From: CBDBND01 sp965262665
GTDB lineage: Bacteria > Pseudomonadota > Alphaproteobacteria > Rhodospirillales > Rhodospirillaceae
Assembly (NCBI GenBank): GCA_965262665.1
Contig: CBDHFR010000004.1
Span: forward strand, 3,534,001 to 3,598,000
Length of the DNA: 64,000 nucleotides
Direction: 5' to 3'
Position numbers and translations under genes: made by a program. Under the pieces are notes generated by a model. The model saw only the letters and a list, made by a program, of their open reading frames with translations, was not told where the DNA came from and ran no database searches. This document shows positions 10,652 to 19,717 of the stretch, one piece after another (positions within the stretch are counted from its first letter, which is position 1; each line of letters begins with the position of its first letter).

Positions 10652-12538
10652 ATGAACCTGCAGACCGATCCGTCCAAGGGGGAAACTCCGGACGGAGCGC
10701 CCATGTCCGAGGCAGACTCTGATTCTGTTGTTGTCCGCTTCGCAGGTGATTCGGGTGACGGGGTCCAGCTTTTGGGCGGGCAGTTCTCACAAGCGACAGC
10801 GCTCGGCAAAAACTCGTTGGCAACCTTTCCAGATTTCCCAGCCGAGATTCGTGCGCCAACGGGCACGACCTACGGTGTGTCTGCATTCCAAATTAAATTC
10901 GGTGCCCGCAAGATCCGCACGTCTGGTGACGCACCCGATGTATTGGTGGCGCTGAATCCAGCCGCACTAATGGTCAATTACAAACAAGTTCTTTCTGGCG
11001 GTCTCATTATTCTTGATACCGGCAGTTTTACTGAACGCAATCTCAAGAAAGCAGGGTTTGATGCCGACCCGCGTGAGGACGGGACTCTTAAAGAATACCG
11101 CACCATCGAAATTGACATCTCCGCTTTGACATTAGAAGCAACCAAACCGTTTGACGTCACGCAAAAGGAAGCATTGCGCGCCAAGAATTTGTGGACGTTG
11201 GGCCTCATCGACTGGATGTATGGGCGCAGCATCAATGCGACCGAGCAATTCATAACTGGAAAGTTCGCCGCCGACTCAGCGGTAGCCCAAGCCAACGTCG
11301 CAGCCCTCAAAGCCGGTCATGTCTATGGTGAAACCGCTGAAGTGTCGGGTGACATCCCGCGCACGGAAATGGGCGAGGTTCAGTTTACCCCCGGTGAATA
11401 CCGGCTGGTCAGTGGTGCGGAAGCGTTGTCATGGGGGTTGGTGGCCGGGTGCAAGCTGGCTGGTATCGATATGACGTTTTGTTCCTATCCGATCACGCCG
11501 TCTTCCCCGATCCTGCATATTCTGTCGCGGTTGAAGAACTTCGGCGTCACCACATTCCAGGCGGAAGATGAAATTGCGGCCGCCTGTTCGGCCTTGGGTG
11601 CGTCTTACGCAGGCAACATGGGTATCACCGCCAGTTCGGGCCCCGGTATCGCACTCAAGACAGAAGCCATCGGTCTCGGCATTTCCACCGAGCTGCCGAT
11701 GATCATTGTCAACACCCAACGGGCCGGCCCCTCCACGGGTATGCCGACCAAGACAGAGCAGTCGGACCTGTTCCTGTCCGTATGGGGGCGCAATGCAGAT
11801 GCACCGATGCCGGTGCTATCGGCGCGATCTCCGGGCGACTGTTTCGAGGTCGGTATCGAGGCGGTGCGCATCGCCACCAAATATATGACACCGGTGTTTC
11901 TACTTTCGGATGGTTATATTGCCAATGCGGCAGAGCCCTGGCTGATCCCGTCTATGGAGGACTATGAGCCGTTTCCGGTGTCCTACCGCACCGAGGCGGA
12001 AGGCTTTGCACCGTTTATTCGCGATCCGGAGACTCTGGCACGGCCCTGGGCCAAGCCGGGAACACCGGGGTTGATGCATCGCATTGGCGGGATTGAAAAA
12101 GAAGACGGGTCTGGTAACATCTCTTACGACCCTGACAACCACCAGCGCATGACCGATCTCCGCAGGGAGAAGATCGACGGCATCGCCAATGACATTCCGT
12201 TGCAAACGGTTGAGAGCGGTAAGGAAGGCGGCAAGCTCGCCGTCGTCGGTTGGGGGTCTACCTATGGTCCCATCAACCGGGCCGTCACCCGTATGCTGGC
12301 GGACGGTTGTGACGTCTCTCATATCCACATCCGGCACATCTGGCCGCTGCCGTCTAACTTGATCGACTTGCTGCACGAGTACGACGAAGTGCTTGTGGCT
12401 GAAATGAATAACGGTCAAATGTTGACGTTCCTGCGCAGCCAGTCGCGGCGCCATATTCAGGGACATCTCAAAGTGAACGGACTGCCTCTGACCATCAGCG
12501 AAATGCAACAGGCGATCCGTGAGCGCTTAGACAAGTAG
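10652..12538 (+). CDS. korA: 2-oxoacid:acceptor oxidoreductase, alpha (fused gamma-alpha) subunit
   Basis: Large subunit of an oxygen-tolerant two-subunit 2-oxoglutarate (or related 2-oxoacid) ferredoxin oxidoreductase, which decarboxylates the oxoacid to acyl-CoA and reduces ferredoxin. 628 residues from ATG 10652, chosen because the in-frame region before it overlaps the leader hairpin. The gamma domain is at about 25-200 (VRFAGDSGDGVQLLGGQFSQ, FPDFPAEIRAPTGTTYGVS). The alpha domain follows (FCSYPITPSSPILH, TFQAEDEIAAACSALGASYA, ITASSGPGIALKTEAIGLG, PSTGMPTKTEQSDL). Intact, TAG stop. korB follows after 40 bases. Confidence 0.93.
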   Translation: MNLQTDPSKGETPDGAPMSEADSDSVVVRFAGDSGDGVQLLGGQFSQATALGKNSLATFPDFPAEIRAPTGTTYGVSAFQIKFGARKIRTSGDAPDVLVALNPAALMVNYKQVLSGGLIILDTGSFTERNLKKAGFDADPREDGTLKEYRTIEIDISALTLEATKPFDVTQKEALRAKNLWTLGLIDWMYGRSINATEQFITGKFAADSAVAQANVAALKAGHVYGETAEVSGDIPRTEMGEVQFTPGEYRLVSGAEALSWGLVAGCKLAGIDMTFCSYPITPSSPILHILSRLKNFGVTTFQAEDEIAAACSALGASYAGNMGITASSGPGIALKTEAIGLGISTELPMIIVNTQRAGPSTGMPTKTEQSDLFLSVWGRNADAPMPVLSARSPGDCFEVGIEAVRIATKYMTPVFLLSDGYIANAAEPWLIPSMEDYEPFPVSYRTEAEGFAPFIRDPETLARPWAKPGTPGLMHRIGGIEKEDGSGNISYDPDNHQRMTDLRREKIDGIANDIPLQTVESGKEGGKLAVVGWGSTYGPINRAVTRMLADGCDVSHIHIRHIWPLPSNLIDLLHEYDEVLVAEMNNGQMLTFLRSQSRRHIQGHLKVNGLPLTISEMQQAIRERLDK

Positions 12539-12578
12539 ATTTAGAAACGAAGCCGTTAGCGGTTTCTGGAGAAAACGA

Positions 12579-13601
12579 ATGAATGTTCAGGTCGAACCGG
12601 CAAAACTGAAGCCCAAGGATTTCGCCACGGACCAAGAAGTCCGCTGGTGTCCCGGTTGCGGTGACTACGCCATTCTCAAAGCGGTGCAATCGGCCTTGGC
12701 CGGCATGGGCGCCCAGCCGGACAACACCGTTTTCGTTTCTGGCATCGGCTGCGCGGCGCGCTTTCCCTACTACATGGAGACCTACGGGTTTCACACCATC
12801 CACGGCCGGGCGCCAGCGGTGGCATCAGGAGTGAAACTGGCCAATCCGGACCTGGATGTGTGGGTCGTTTCCGGTGACGGCGACGCCATGTCTATCGGCG
12901 GCAACCACCTGTTGCATCTGCTCCGCCGCAACGTCGATGTTCAGTTTTTATTGTTCAACAATGAAGTGTATGGCCTGACCAAAGGGCAGTACTCGCCGAC
13001 ATCACGTATCGGGCAGAAGTCGCCCTCCACACCGCAAGGCTCCATCGACGCACCCATCGACGCCTGCACCTTTGCCCTTGGTTGCAACGCCCGTTTCGTT
13101 GCCCGCGGCATCGACATCCAGGCCAAAGACTTGATTGAGTTGTTTACCCGCGCTCGCGACCACAAAGGGGCGTCTTTCGTCGAGATCATTCAGAACTGCA
13201 TCGTCTTTAACGACGACGCCTTTGCCCATTTCACCGAAAAGAAAGTGGCCAAGGAAACGCAGATCCATGTCAAACATGGTGAGAAGCTGATCTATGGTGC
13301 AGAGGGCAACAAAGGATTGCGCATTAAACCGGGCACCTTTGAATTAGAAGCGGTCACCATCGGCGAAGACTGTATCACTGAAGACGACATTCTCGTTCAT
13401 GATGAAACCAATCGAACCTTGGCCAATCTTTTGGTTGCAATGCAGCCACCGTCCATGCCCGTTGCTCTGGGTGTGATTTATTGCGATCCCGCTCCGTCTT
13501 ATGAGCGCGCCGTGCGCGATCAAGTGGATGCCGCATTTACAAAAGGCGCCGGTGATATGGATAAATTCCTGCGCAGCGGCAACACCTGGACAGTCTCGTA
13601 A
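12579..13601 (+). CDS. korB: 2-oxoacid:acceptor oxidoreductase, beta subunit
   Basis: TPP-binding subunit of the KorAB complex. 340 residues. Seen: WCPGCGDYAILKAV, GIGCAARFPYYMETYGFHTI, the TPP motif SGDGDAMSIGGNHLLHLLRR ending near NN, and NEVYGLTKGQYSPTS. Cysteines in WCPGCG and GIGC match the position of cluster ligands in this family. RBS GGAGAA lies before the ATG. Intact. The TRAP binding-protein gene starts 7 bases after its stop. Confidence 0.93.
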   Translation: MNVQVEPAKLKPKDFATDQEVRWCPGCGDYAILKAVQSALAGMGAQPDNTVFVSGIGCAARFPYYMETYGFHTIHGRAPAVASGVKLANPDLDVWVVSGDGDAMSIGGNHLLHLLRRNVDVQFLLFNNEVYGLTKGQYSPTSRIGQKSPSTPQGSIDAPIDACTFALGCNARFVARGIDIQAKDLIELFTRARDHKGASFVEIIQNCIVFNDDAFAHFTEKKVAKETQIHVKHGEKLIYGAEGNKGLRIKPGTFELEAVTIGEDCITEDDILVHDETNRTLANLLVAMQPPSMPVALGVIYCDPAPSYERAVRDQVDAAFTKGAGDMDKFLRSGNTWTVS

Positions 13602-13608
13602 CACCGCG

Positions 13609-14712
13609 ATGAAACGCCGGTCCTTCTTAAAGAACGCAGCTGTGGGCAGCACGGCTGCCGCCTCAACCCTATCTGCACCCGCGATCTCTCAGGGCCTGCA
13701 AGAATGGCGCATGGTAACCAGCTGGCCCAAGGGCCTGCCCGGTCTTGGCACCGGCGCCGAACGGTTGGCAGAGCGGATCACTCAACTGACCGGCGGGCGC
13801 ATCACCGTCAAAGTGTATTCGGCCAATGAATTGGTTCCCGCACTCGGTGTTTTCGACGCCGTCGCCGAGGGCACGGCGCAGCTGGGTCACGACGCCTCGT
13901 ATTATCATCTCGGCAAGTCGGAAGGCTGCGCCTTTTACACCGCCTTTCCTTGGGGTTTCACCGCCAATGAGATCGAAGCCTGGGTCGGCTACGGTAACGG
14001 CCAAAAGTTGTGGGATGAGCTGTATGCGCCGTTTGGCATTCGCGGGTTTCTCGCCGGCAACACGGGCACCCAGATGCTCGGCTGGTTCCGCAAAGAAATG
14101 CGCTCCATCGATGATTTCAAGGGTTTGAAGTTCAGGGCACCCGGCAACCAGGGAAAGATTTTACAAAAGCTCGGCGCCACGCCGGTGGTGTTGGCGGGCG
14201 GAGAAATTTTTCCGGCCTTGCAGTCGGGTGCGGTGGACGGGGCTGAATGGGTCGGCCCGTACAACGATCTCTCCCTCGGGTTCTATCAGGTCTGCAAGTA
14301 CTACTATTCCTATGGTTATCACGAACCGGGTGCGGCCCTGCAACTGACCATCAACGAGCAGGCCTGGCAGACGCTGGACTCAGAGCTGCAGGCCATCATC
14401 AAGGCGTCCTGCGATGCGGCCAATCAGGACATGCTGGCGGAATACAACGCACGATCCGGACCGGCCTTGCGCATATTGGTGGAAGAGCATGGTGTGCAGG
14501 TAAAGGCGTTACCCGAAGACGCCCTCTTAGCCTGTGGTCGCGCCGCCAACGAAGTGCTCAACGAAGTCTATGACGGCGGCACACCCATTGTCCGGCGCAT
14601 TGTCGAGGATTTTCTCGCGTTTAGAAAAGACGTTCTGCCGTGGACGCGTATCGGCGAACAGGCATTCATCAACGCCCGCCGCCTGCCCTTTGAGTTCGGA
14701 CTGAACGTTTAG
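13609..14712 (+). CDS. TRAP transporter substrate-binding protein (DctP/FcbT-like, Tat-exported)
   Basis: Periplasmic binding component of a tripartite ATP-independent transporter. 367 residues from ATG 13609; the start places a twin-arginine motif at once (KRRSFLKNAAVG) followed by a short hydrophobic stretch ending APAIS. Family features: WPKGLPGLGTGAERLAERI, HDASYYHLGKSEGCAFYTAF, GWFRKEM, FPALQSGAVDGAEWVGPYND. The sequence is of the mannitol/chloroaromatic-type DctP subfamily, often organic- or 2-oxo-acid binders; that substrate is inference. Its likely partners are the convergent dctQM genes at 15,895-17,990, separated from it by an IS630 element. Confidence 0.88.
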   Translation: MKRRSFLKNAAVGSTAAASTLSAPAISQGLQEWRMVTSWPKGLPGLGTGAERLAERITQLTGGRITVKVYSANELVPALGVFDAVAEGTAQLGHDASYYHLGKSEGCAFYTAFPWGFTANEIEAWVGYGNGQKLWDELYAPFGIRGFLAGNTGTQMLGWFRKEMRSIDDFKGLKFRAPGNQGKILQKLGATPVVLAGGEIFPALQSGAVDGAEWVGPYNDLSLGFYQVCKYYYSYGYHEPGAALQLTINEQAWQTLDSELQAIIKASCDAANQDMLAEYNARSGPALRILVEEHGVQVKALPEDALLACGRAANEVLNEVYDGGTPIVRRIVEDFLAFRKDVLPWTRIGEQAFINARRLPFEFGLNV

Positions 14713-14728
14713 TTTGATCTGTTACCTT

Positions 14729-15895
14729 ATACCAACGGTCATTGAATTTGACCTTCGTGTGCCCATTTGCGCATACCAATCGACATGATTTTCGAGGGCT
14801 TGTCGATGAGCTTGTTCCAGGCGTGGCATGCCGCATCGACGATGTCTTCGTAACTGTCGAAGACGCGGTGCGACAGGTAGGTCTGGCGCAGGTACTGCCA
14901 GATGTTTTCGGCCGGGTTCAGCTCCGGCGATCTGGGCGGCAGGAACAGCGGCGTGATGTTGTCGGGGAACTCCAATTCGGTGGTGGTGTGCCAGCCGGCG
15001 CGGTCCATGAGGAGGACGGCGTGTGAGCCGTCGGCGACGGTGCGGCTAATCTCTTCGAGATGGGCCGGCATGGCATGGGTGCCGGCGAACGGCATCGCCA
15101 CGGCCGCACCGGTACCGCGCGCCGGGCAGACGGCGCCGAACAGATAGGCGCTCTGGTAGCGCTGGTCCTTGGGCTGACGCGGACGGCTGCCGGTGCGCGC
15201 CCACTGCCGGACGATGCCGTTCTTCTGGCCAAGGCGCATCTCGTCTTGCCACCACAGCTCGACCGGCGTTGCGGGCGGCAGGTGGGCTACCGCCGCGGCG
15301 AGCGCCCGGGGGAAGTTTCTTTAAACGTCTCCAGCATTGCCGCATCTTGGCCCGGATGGCGCACCCGGGCGCTCATGTGCGAGAAGCCGAGATCGTGCAG
15401 CAGGCGCGAGACCGAGCGCTCGTGATACTCCACCCCGAAGCGGTCCCGGATAACCTCCTTGAGGTCGAGCCGGCGCCAGCGTACGACGCCGTCGCTGTCC
15501 GGGTCCGCCTCGACGATCTCCGCCAACGCCACCCTCTCCACCGCCGTCAGCTGCGGAACCGCGCCGGGAGATTTGTGGTCGTGCAGGCCCTCGGGGCCTG
15601 CCTGATTGAACCGGGACACCCAGTCGCGCAGGCTCTGGCGGTCCATGCCGCCAACCGCCGCCGCATCCCTACGGTTCATGCCATCATAAACCGCCGCAAT
15701 CGCCAGAAGGCGGCGCACCTGATTGGGATCTGTCGCTTTGCGCGCCAAGGCCCGCGCTTGGACCGCGTCATAGTCCGTTCGCAACGGGATCTTCGCCGAC
15801 ATCAAATCCTCCATTTAAAGCCGGCTTTCTATGAATCACATCATTGCGCCGTGGGGAATCCCTAAAAGAGAATCAATCTCAACGACCGCTGGTAT
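14729..15895 (-). mobile_element. IS630-family element with both terminal inverted repeats
   Basis: Terminal repeats of about 23 bp are visible: ATACCAACGGTCATTGAATT at 14729 and, inverted, ATACCAGCGGTCGTTGAGAT ending at 15895. The outer TA fits IS630 target choice. The element sits exactly at the dctM stop codon (the TA belongs to TAA) and separates the TRAP binding protein from its permeases. The single transposase is frameshifted. Confidence 0.85.
14739..15814 (-). pseudogene. IS630-family transposase, one -1 frameshift
   Basis: Starts at ATG 15814; HTH region (RRLLAIAAVYDGMNRRDAAA, QSLRDWVSRFNQAG), then at about 15318 the frame must slip by -1 (TTTAAAGAAACTTCC) to reach NFPRALAAAVAHL and WWQDEMRLGQKNG. 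The DDE triad is visible: first D in WWQDEM, second in LLMDRAGWH, E in PPRSPELNPAENIWQYL. Ends ...GQIQ at 14739. Apart from this one shift the gene is whole, so programmed frameshifting is possible, although the site is not a canonical heptamer. Otherwise a recent mutation. Confidence 0.85.
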
Positions 15896-17427
15896 TAGTC
15901 GGGAATCAATCCGTCGAATTGATCCAAGGCCGGTGTTGGCGCATCCGGATCGGGGTCGCCCAACAAATTATCGAACCGATCCAAATCCGATGCTGACGGC
16001 ATTGTCGATGTGGTCGGTGAAGACTCTATTGGCGCAGCGCTCACGTCTGCGCCAAACAACACATCAGGGAGCCAGGTGGCCAATTCAGGCACCAGCCACA
16101 GCAAACCGATGCCCGCCACCTGCAAACCGACGAACGGAACCGCGCCGCGGTAAATGTCAATAGTGCGGATGACCTTGTCGGCCACGCCGCGCAAATAAAA
16201 CAGTGCGAACCCAAACGGCGGGGTGAGGAAGCTGGTTTGTAAATTCATGCCGATCAGCACACCGAGCCAGATGGGATCCACGCCCAAACGGATCAAAACC
16301 GGCGCGGCGATGGGCACCGTGATGAAAATGATTTCAAAGGTATCCAAAAAAAAACCGAGGACAAAAATCACCAACATGACAATCAACACGGCGCCGGTGG
16401 TGCCGCCGGGCATGGCTGCGAGGATGTCATAAACCAATTCTTCGCCACCCAATCCCCGGAACACCAAACTGAACACTGATGCGCCCAGCAGGATGACAAA
16501 TACCATGGAGTTGATCATCAGGGTCGAGCGCATGACTTCTTTCAGGACCGGGAGTGTCAACCGGCGTTTAAACGCGGCCAGAACCATGGCGCCGACGGCG
16601 CCGACGGAGGCGGATTCGGTCGATGTGGCAACACCGGCCAAGATGGACCCGAGCACGGCGAGGATGAGAAGAAGCGGGGGAAACAGCGCAACCACAACCC
16701 GCCGCGGCAAGCCGGCTCGCTGCTCTGGTGTGAGTTCCAAGGGCGGGCAAGAGTCGGGGTCCAACACCGTGCGCACCATGATCCACACCATATAGAGGAT
16801 CACCAGCATCAAACCGGGCAGCATGGCCCCGGCAAACAATTGTCCGACGGATAAGGGATCGGGCGAGAAATTTCCCATCGACAGCTGCGCCTGTTGATTG
16901 GCGCCCTGCAAAATATCACCCATGAAGATGAGCACAGTTGACGGCGGAATAATCTGGCCCAATGTGCCTGACGCGCAGATGGCGCCGGTGGCGAGCCTGG
17001 GGTCATAGCCAGCACGGGCCATCACCGGCAGGCTGAGCAAGCCCATGGTGACAACGGTGGCACCGACGATTCCGGTTGAGGCGGCGAGCAAAGCGCCGAC
17101 CAAAATTACCGAAAGGCCGAGACCCCCTCTGACGGCGCCGAACAGTTCTCCCATGGTGGTGAGCAGTTGTTCGGCAATCTTAGAGCGTTCCAGCATCACA
17201 CCCATGAATACGAACAAGGGCACGGCAACCAGAATCTCATTGGTCATGGTGCCGAAGTAGCGCACCGCCAAGGCCGACAACAAACTGGGTTCGAACACGC
17301 CGAGGCCGATGCCGACTGCGCTAAAGGCCAACGCGGTTCCGGCCAAGGTGAATGCCACCGGATAACCGGCTAGGACCACTAGTATGGTGACCAGGAACAT
17401 CAGGGCGGCGAGCACCTCTCCCATCAC
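15895..17427 (-). CDS. dctM: TRAP transporter large permease (DctM)
   Basis: Inner-membrane ion-coupled permease of the TRAP system, about 12 hydrophobic helices over residues 1-450, in 510 residues. Landmarks: EILVAVPLFVFMGVMLERSK, STGIVGATVVTMGLLSLPVM, ICASGTLGQIIPPSTVLIFM, LGFFLDTFEIIFITVPIAAP and SFLTPPFGFALFYLRGVA. A hydrophilic tail after about residue 455 (rich in D, S, P, T) is longer than usual. The start overlaps the end of dctQ by 4 bases (ATGA). Its TAA stop lies at the edge of the IS630 element. Intact. Confidence 0.92.
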   Translation of the reverse strand: MMGEVLAALMFLVTILVVLAGYPVAFTLAGTALAFSAVGIGLGVFEPSLLSALAVRYFGTMTNEILVAVPLFVFMGVMLERSKIAEQLLTTMGELFGAVRGGLGLSVILVGALLAASTGIVGATVVTMGLLSLPVMARAGYDPRLATGAICASGTLGQIIPPSTVLIFMGDILQGANQQAQLSMGNFSPDPLSVGQLFAGAMLPGLMLVILYMVWIMVRTVLDPDSCPPLELTPEQRAGLPRRVVVALFPPLLLILAVLGSILAGVATSTESASVGAVGAMVLAAFKRRLTLPVLKEVMRSTLMINSMVFVILLGASVFSLVFRGLGGEELVYDILAAMPGGTTGAVLIVMLVIFVLGFFLDTFEIIFITVPIAAPVLIRLGVDPIWLGVLIGMNLQTSFLTPPFGFALFYLRGVADKVIRTIDIYRGAVPFVGLQVAGIGLLWLVPELATWLPDVLFGADVSAAPIESSPTTSTMPSASDLDRFDNLLGDPDPDAPTPALDQFDGLIPD

Positions 17428-17990
17428 GCGCCGTCCTCAATGGCGTGAGCGGCGACGGCTTCCACATCCGGTGAATGACCGTCCCGTCCGTTGAGGTACA
17501 ACGTACGCCGGGCGATCAAGGCCAGGCCTTGTAAGGTCACAACGGCACAAAACACCCAGATCATGGTTTTCAATACATACAGACCCGGCATGCCATTGGT
17601 CTGTGAAGACGGTTCCAGAATGGACCAGGAACTCAACACGAACTGGGACGACGTCCAGGCCAAGACCGCCATCCACGGCAATAGGAACACCACCGTACCC
17701 AGGATATCGACCCAGGCTTTGGTCCGCGGCGCGAAGCGTGTGTAGGTGATGTCAACGTTGACATGGCCATGATGCAGGAAGGTGAAGCCGGCGCCGACCA
17801 TAAAGACTATGGCGTGTTGCCAGACATATAATTCCTGCATCCAAGGAAAGCCGATGGAAAATCCGTAGCGCAACACCACGACCAAAAAGCAGGTCAGAAC
17901 ACAGCCAACGGCCAGCCAGGCCACCGCCCGGCCAATCCATTCGTTGACCGCATCGGCCATGGAGACAAAGGTTTCGAGTGCATTCAGCAA
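17424..17990 (-). CDS. dctQ: TRAP transporter small permease (DctQ)
   Basis: Small membrane subunit of the TRAP transporter, 188 residues with four hydrophobic helices (for example VAWLAVGCVLTCFLVVVLRY and TMIWVFCAVVTLQGLALIAR). The family motif region is present: GFPWMQELYVWQHAIVFMVG and HHGHVNVDITYTRF. Translationally coupled to dctM by a 4-base overlap. It pairs by context with the DctP-like protein at 13,609-14,712. Confidence 0.9.
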   Translation of the reverse strand: MLNALETFVSMADAVNEWIGRAVAWLAVGCVLTCFLVVVLRYGFSIGFPWMQELYVWQHAIVFMVGAGFTFLHHGHVNVDITYTRFAPRTKAWVDILGTVVFLLPWMAVLAWTSSQFVLSSWSILEPSSQTNGMPGLYVLKTMIWVFCAVVTLQGLALIARRTLYLNGRDGHSPDVEAVAAHAIEDGA

Positions 17991-18100
17991 CGGACTCCCC
18001 TTCCCAGGCGTTTCTTAACAGGCCTCACGGAGCCACGCCAGAATAGTGCAACCGGTATGGCCAGAAGGGGCGCATAACGCTTTGTGACAGCCGCATCCCC

Positions 18101-18450
18101 GTCTAGCGGATTGACCGGAACGAAAGGGTCCGCTTTGGGATTCCGTATTGTGCGGTGTCATGCGAGTCTGTGCGATGCGTACCGGCATCCATTTTACTGT
18201 CACGTCTGGCGACCGTCAGCGATTGCAAGCGATCGTCGCGGACCCGAAGAGCGCGCAGAAACACCTCTGGCGGGCGCGGATCATCCTGAAGACCGACGCG
18301 GGGCTCGGCACTTCGGCGATCATGCGCGCGACCGGCAAGTCCAAGACCTGCGTGTGGCGCTGGCAGGAGCGGTTCATGCACGAGGGTGTCAACGGCTTGC
18401 TTCGCGACAAGTCCCGTCCGCCTGGCAAAGCGCCGATCCCGCCGCCTGTC
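18101..18450 (+). mobile_element. IS630-family 5' fragment
   Basis: The element end (18,101-18,175) is followed by the N-terminal transposase part from ATG 18,175 (TGIHFTVTSGDRQRLQAIVA, RARIILKTDAGLGTSAIMRA, SKTCVWRWQERFMHEGV), breaking off after RDKSRPPGKAP at about 18,440, where IS21-like end repeats begin. The first ~105 bases recur in inverse orientation at 40,249-40,366 with about 95% identity. Confidence 0.8.
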
Positions 18451-18454
18451 AACG

Positions 18455-19060
18455 GCGGAGCAAAATCAGTCCAGTTGGGCGGCGTAAAACCAGTCCATTT
18501 TATGTGATGCCGAAGGCGTTGTTGCGGGTTGTCCCGGTAGTGCATAGGAGGGACCCGCGCGGCTTTGCGTAGCGTTTCGCGTGTGCGAAGCGAAGGCGTG
18601 TGGGCGGTGCCTGTGTACCCGGACGGCCATATCGGTCTTCGCAGAGGTAATGGGATTGCAGTTCGCTGAACGACCGGGTTCGTTGCCGCCTGCCATCCCG
18701 CAAACGACGACGCCGTTCGCGGACGTAACCCTTGACGATGGTCTGGCCGCCGGTGAAGCCATGCTCATCGCGAAGGCGCTCGAATATCCGCTTTGCCGTG
18801 TGGCGCTGCTTACGGTGAACCGTGCGGTCCGCTTCCAGAATGCGGTCAATGATATCCGTGAACGGGTCCAGCTTAGGCCGCTTCGGCGGCTCGCTGCGCC
18901 GGTATCCCGGCGGCACCGAGTGCCGCAGCATCTTCTTCACTGTATCGCGCGATAGCCCAAACCGTCTTGCTGCTTCTCGCTGGCTCAGCTCTTCCACATG
19001 GCACGCCAGTCGCACGGTTAGATAAAGGTCCACCAAGTACATCCTCCCACCTTCCATCCC
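18455..19060 (-). mobile_element. IS21-family fragment (istA 5' part)
   Basis: Minus-strand IstA N-terminus from about 19,042: MYLVDLYLTVRLACHVEELS, AARRFGLSRDTVKKMLRHS, IFERLRDEHGFTGGQTIVKG, intelligible to about 18,775. After VRERRRR the similarity is lost. At 18,470-18,500 two tandem CAGTCCA-containing motifs (AAATCAGTCCAGTT, AAACCAGTCCATTT) look like the repeated termini of IS21 elements. The central and 3' parts and istB are missing. Confidence 0.75.
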
Positions 19061-19079
19061 CAAACGGATCGAAGGCTAC

Positions 19080-19561
19080 AGGTGGCAGACTTTTGCGCCG
19101 CCCGCGGCCGGGACATTCCCGCCGCTCCCGTGGACTAATTTGTCACCGCCGTTCTCAGCGGTGTTTGCCGGAATGAATCCACCCACCACCACGTTGATGG
19201 CGAACGGAAACCCGTTGGGATATCCAGCCTCGCTCAAGAGCACCCGTGCCCGTGCCGGGTCATAAGGATAGGGCGTGACATGCTCATTGTACGCGGCCAT
19301 ACCGGGGATGAACCGCCAGGTCAGTGCATCTTCTTGGCTCCAAGCCATGGCCATGGCCGGCTGCAGGCTGCCGTCCGCTTCCATGACGGTGAGGGCATCG
19401 AACAGACCGGACCAGACCATGGTGCCCGAAGGTCCGACCATGGTGAAAGGATTACCGTCGGCTCGGGGCAGTTCCACCATGCCGTAACGGATGGTTTGCG
19501 CGAAAGCTGAGGCACCGACAAGCCACGTTAAGACTAAGGTGAAGCAGAGAAAGCGGCCCAT
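19080..19561 (-). pseudogene. Family-5 solute-binding protein remnant with in-frame internal deletion
   Basis: Fourth paralogue of the SBP group. ATG 19,561; signal peptide RFLCFTLVLTWLVGASAFA, then TIRYGMVELPRADGNPFTMV, LFDALTVMEADGSLQP and LTWRF. At about residue 85 the sequence jumps to the C-lobe segment YPYDPARARVLLSEAGYPNG, so roughly 200 residues are missing while the frame is kept. The remnant is then cut at about 19,140, near the IS21 fragment. Non-functional. Confidence 0.8.
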
Positions 19562-19717
19562 GCCGGCGAGCCTACCTGCCCCCCCCGCACACTATCCAAG
19601 GCGTGGTTGTGTCGGGGGTCTGACATGACGGGAGGGTCACGGGTGCGCAATATGCACGCAGAAATTCCCCATCTGACACGAGTACGTTCAATTCACTTTT
19701 AAAAAGGGTATCGCACC

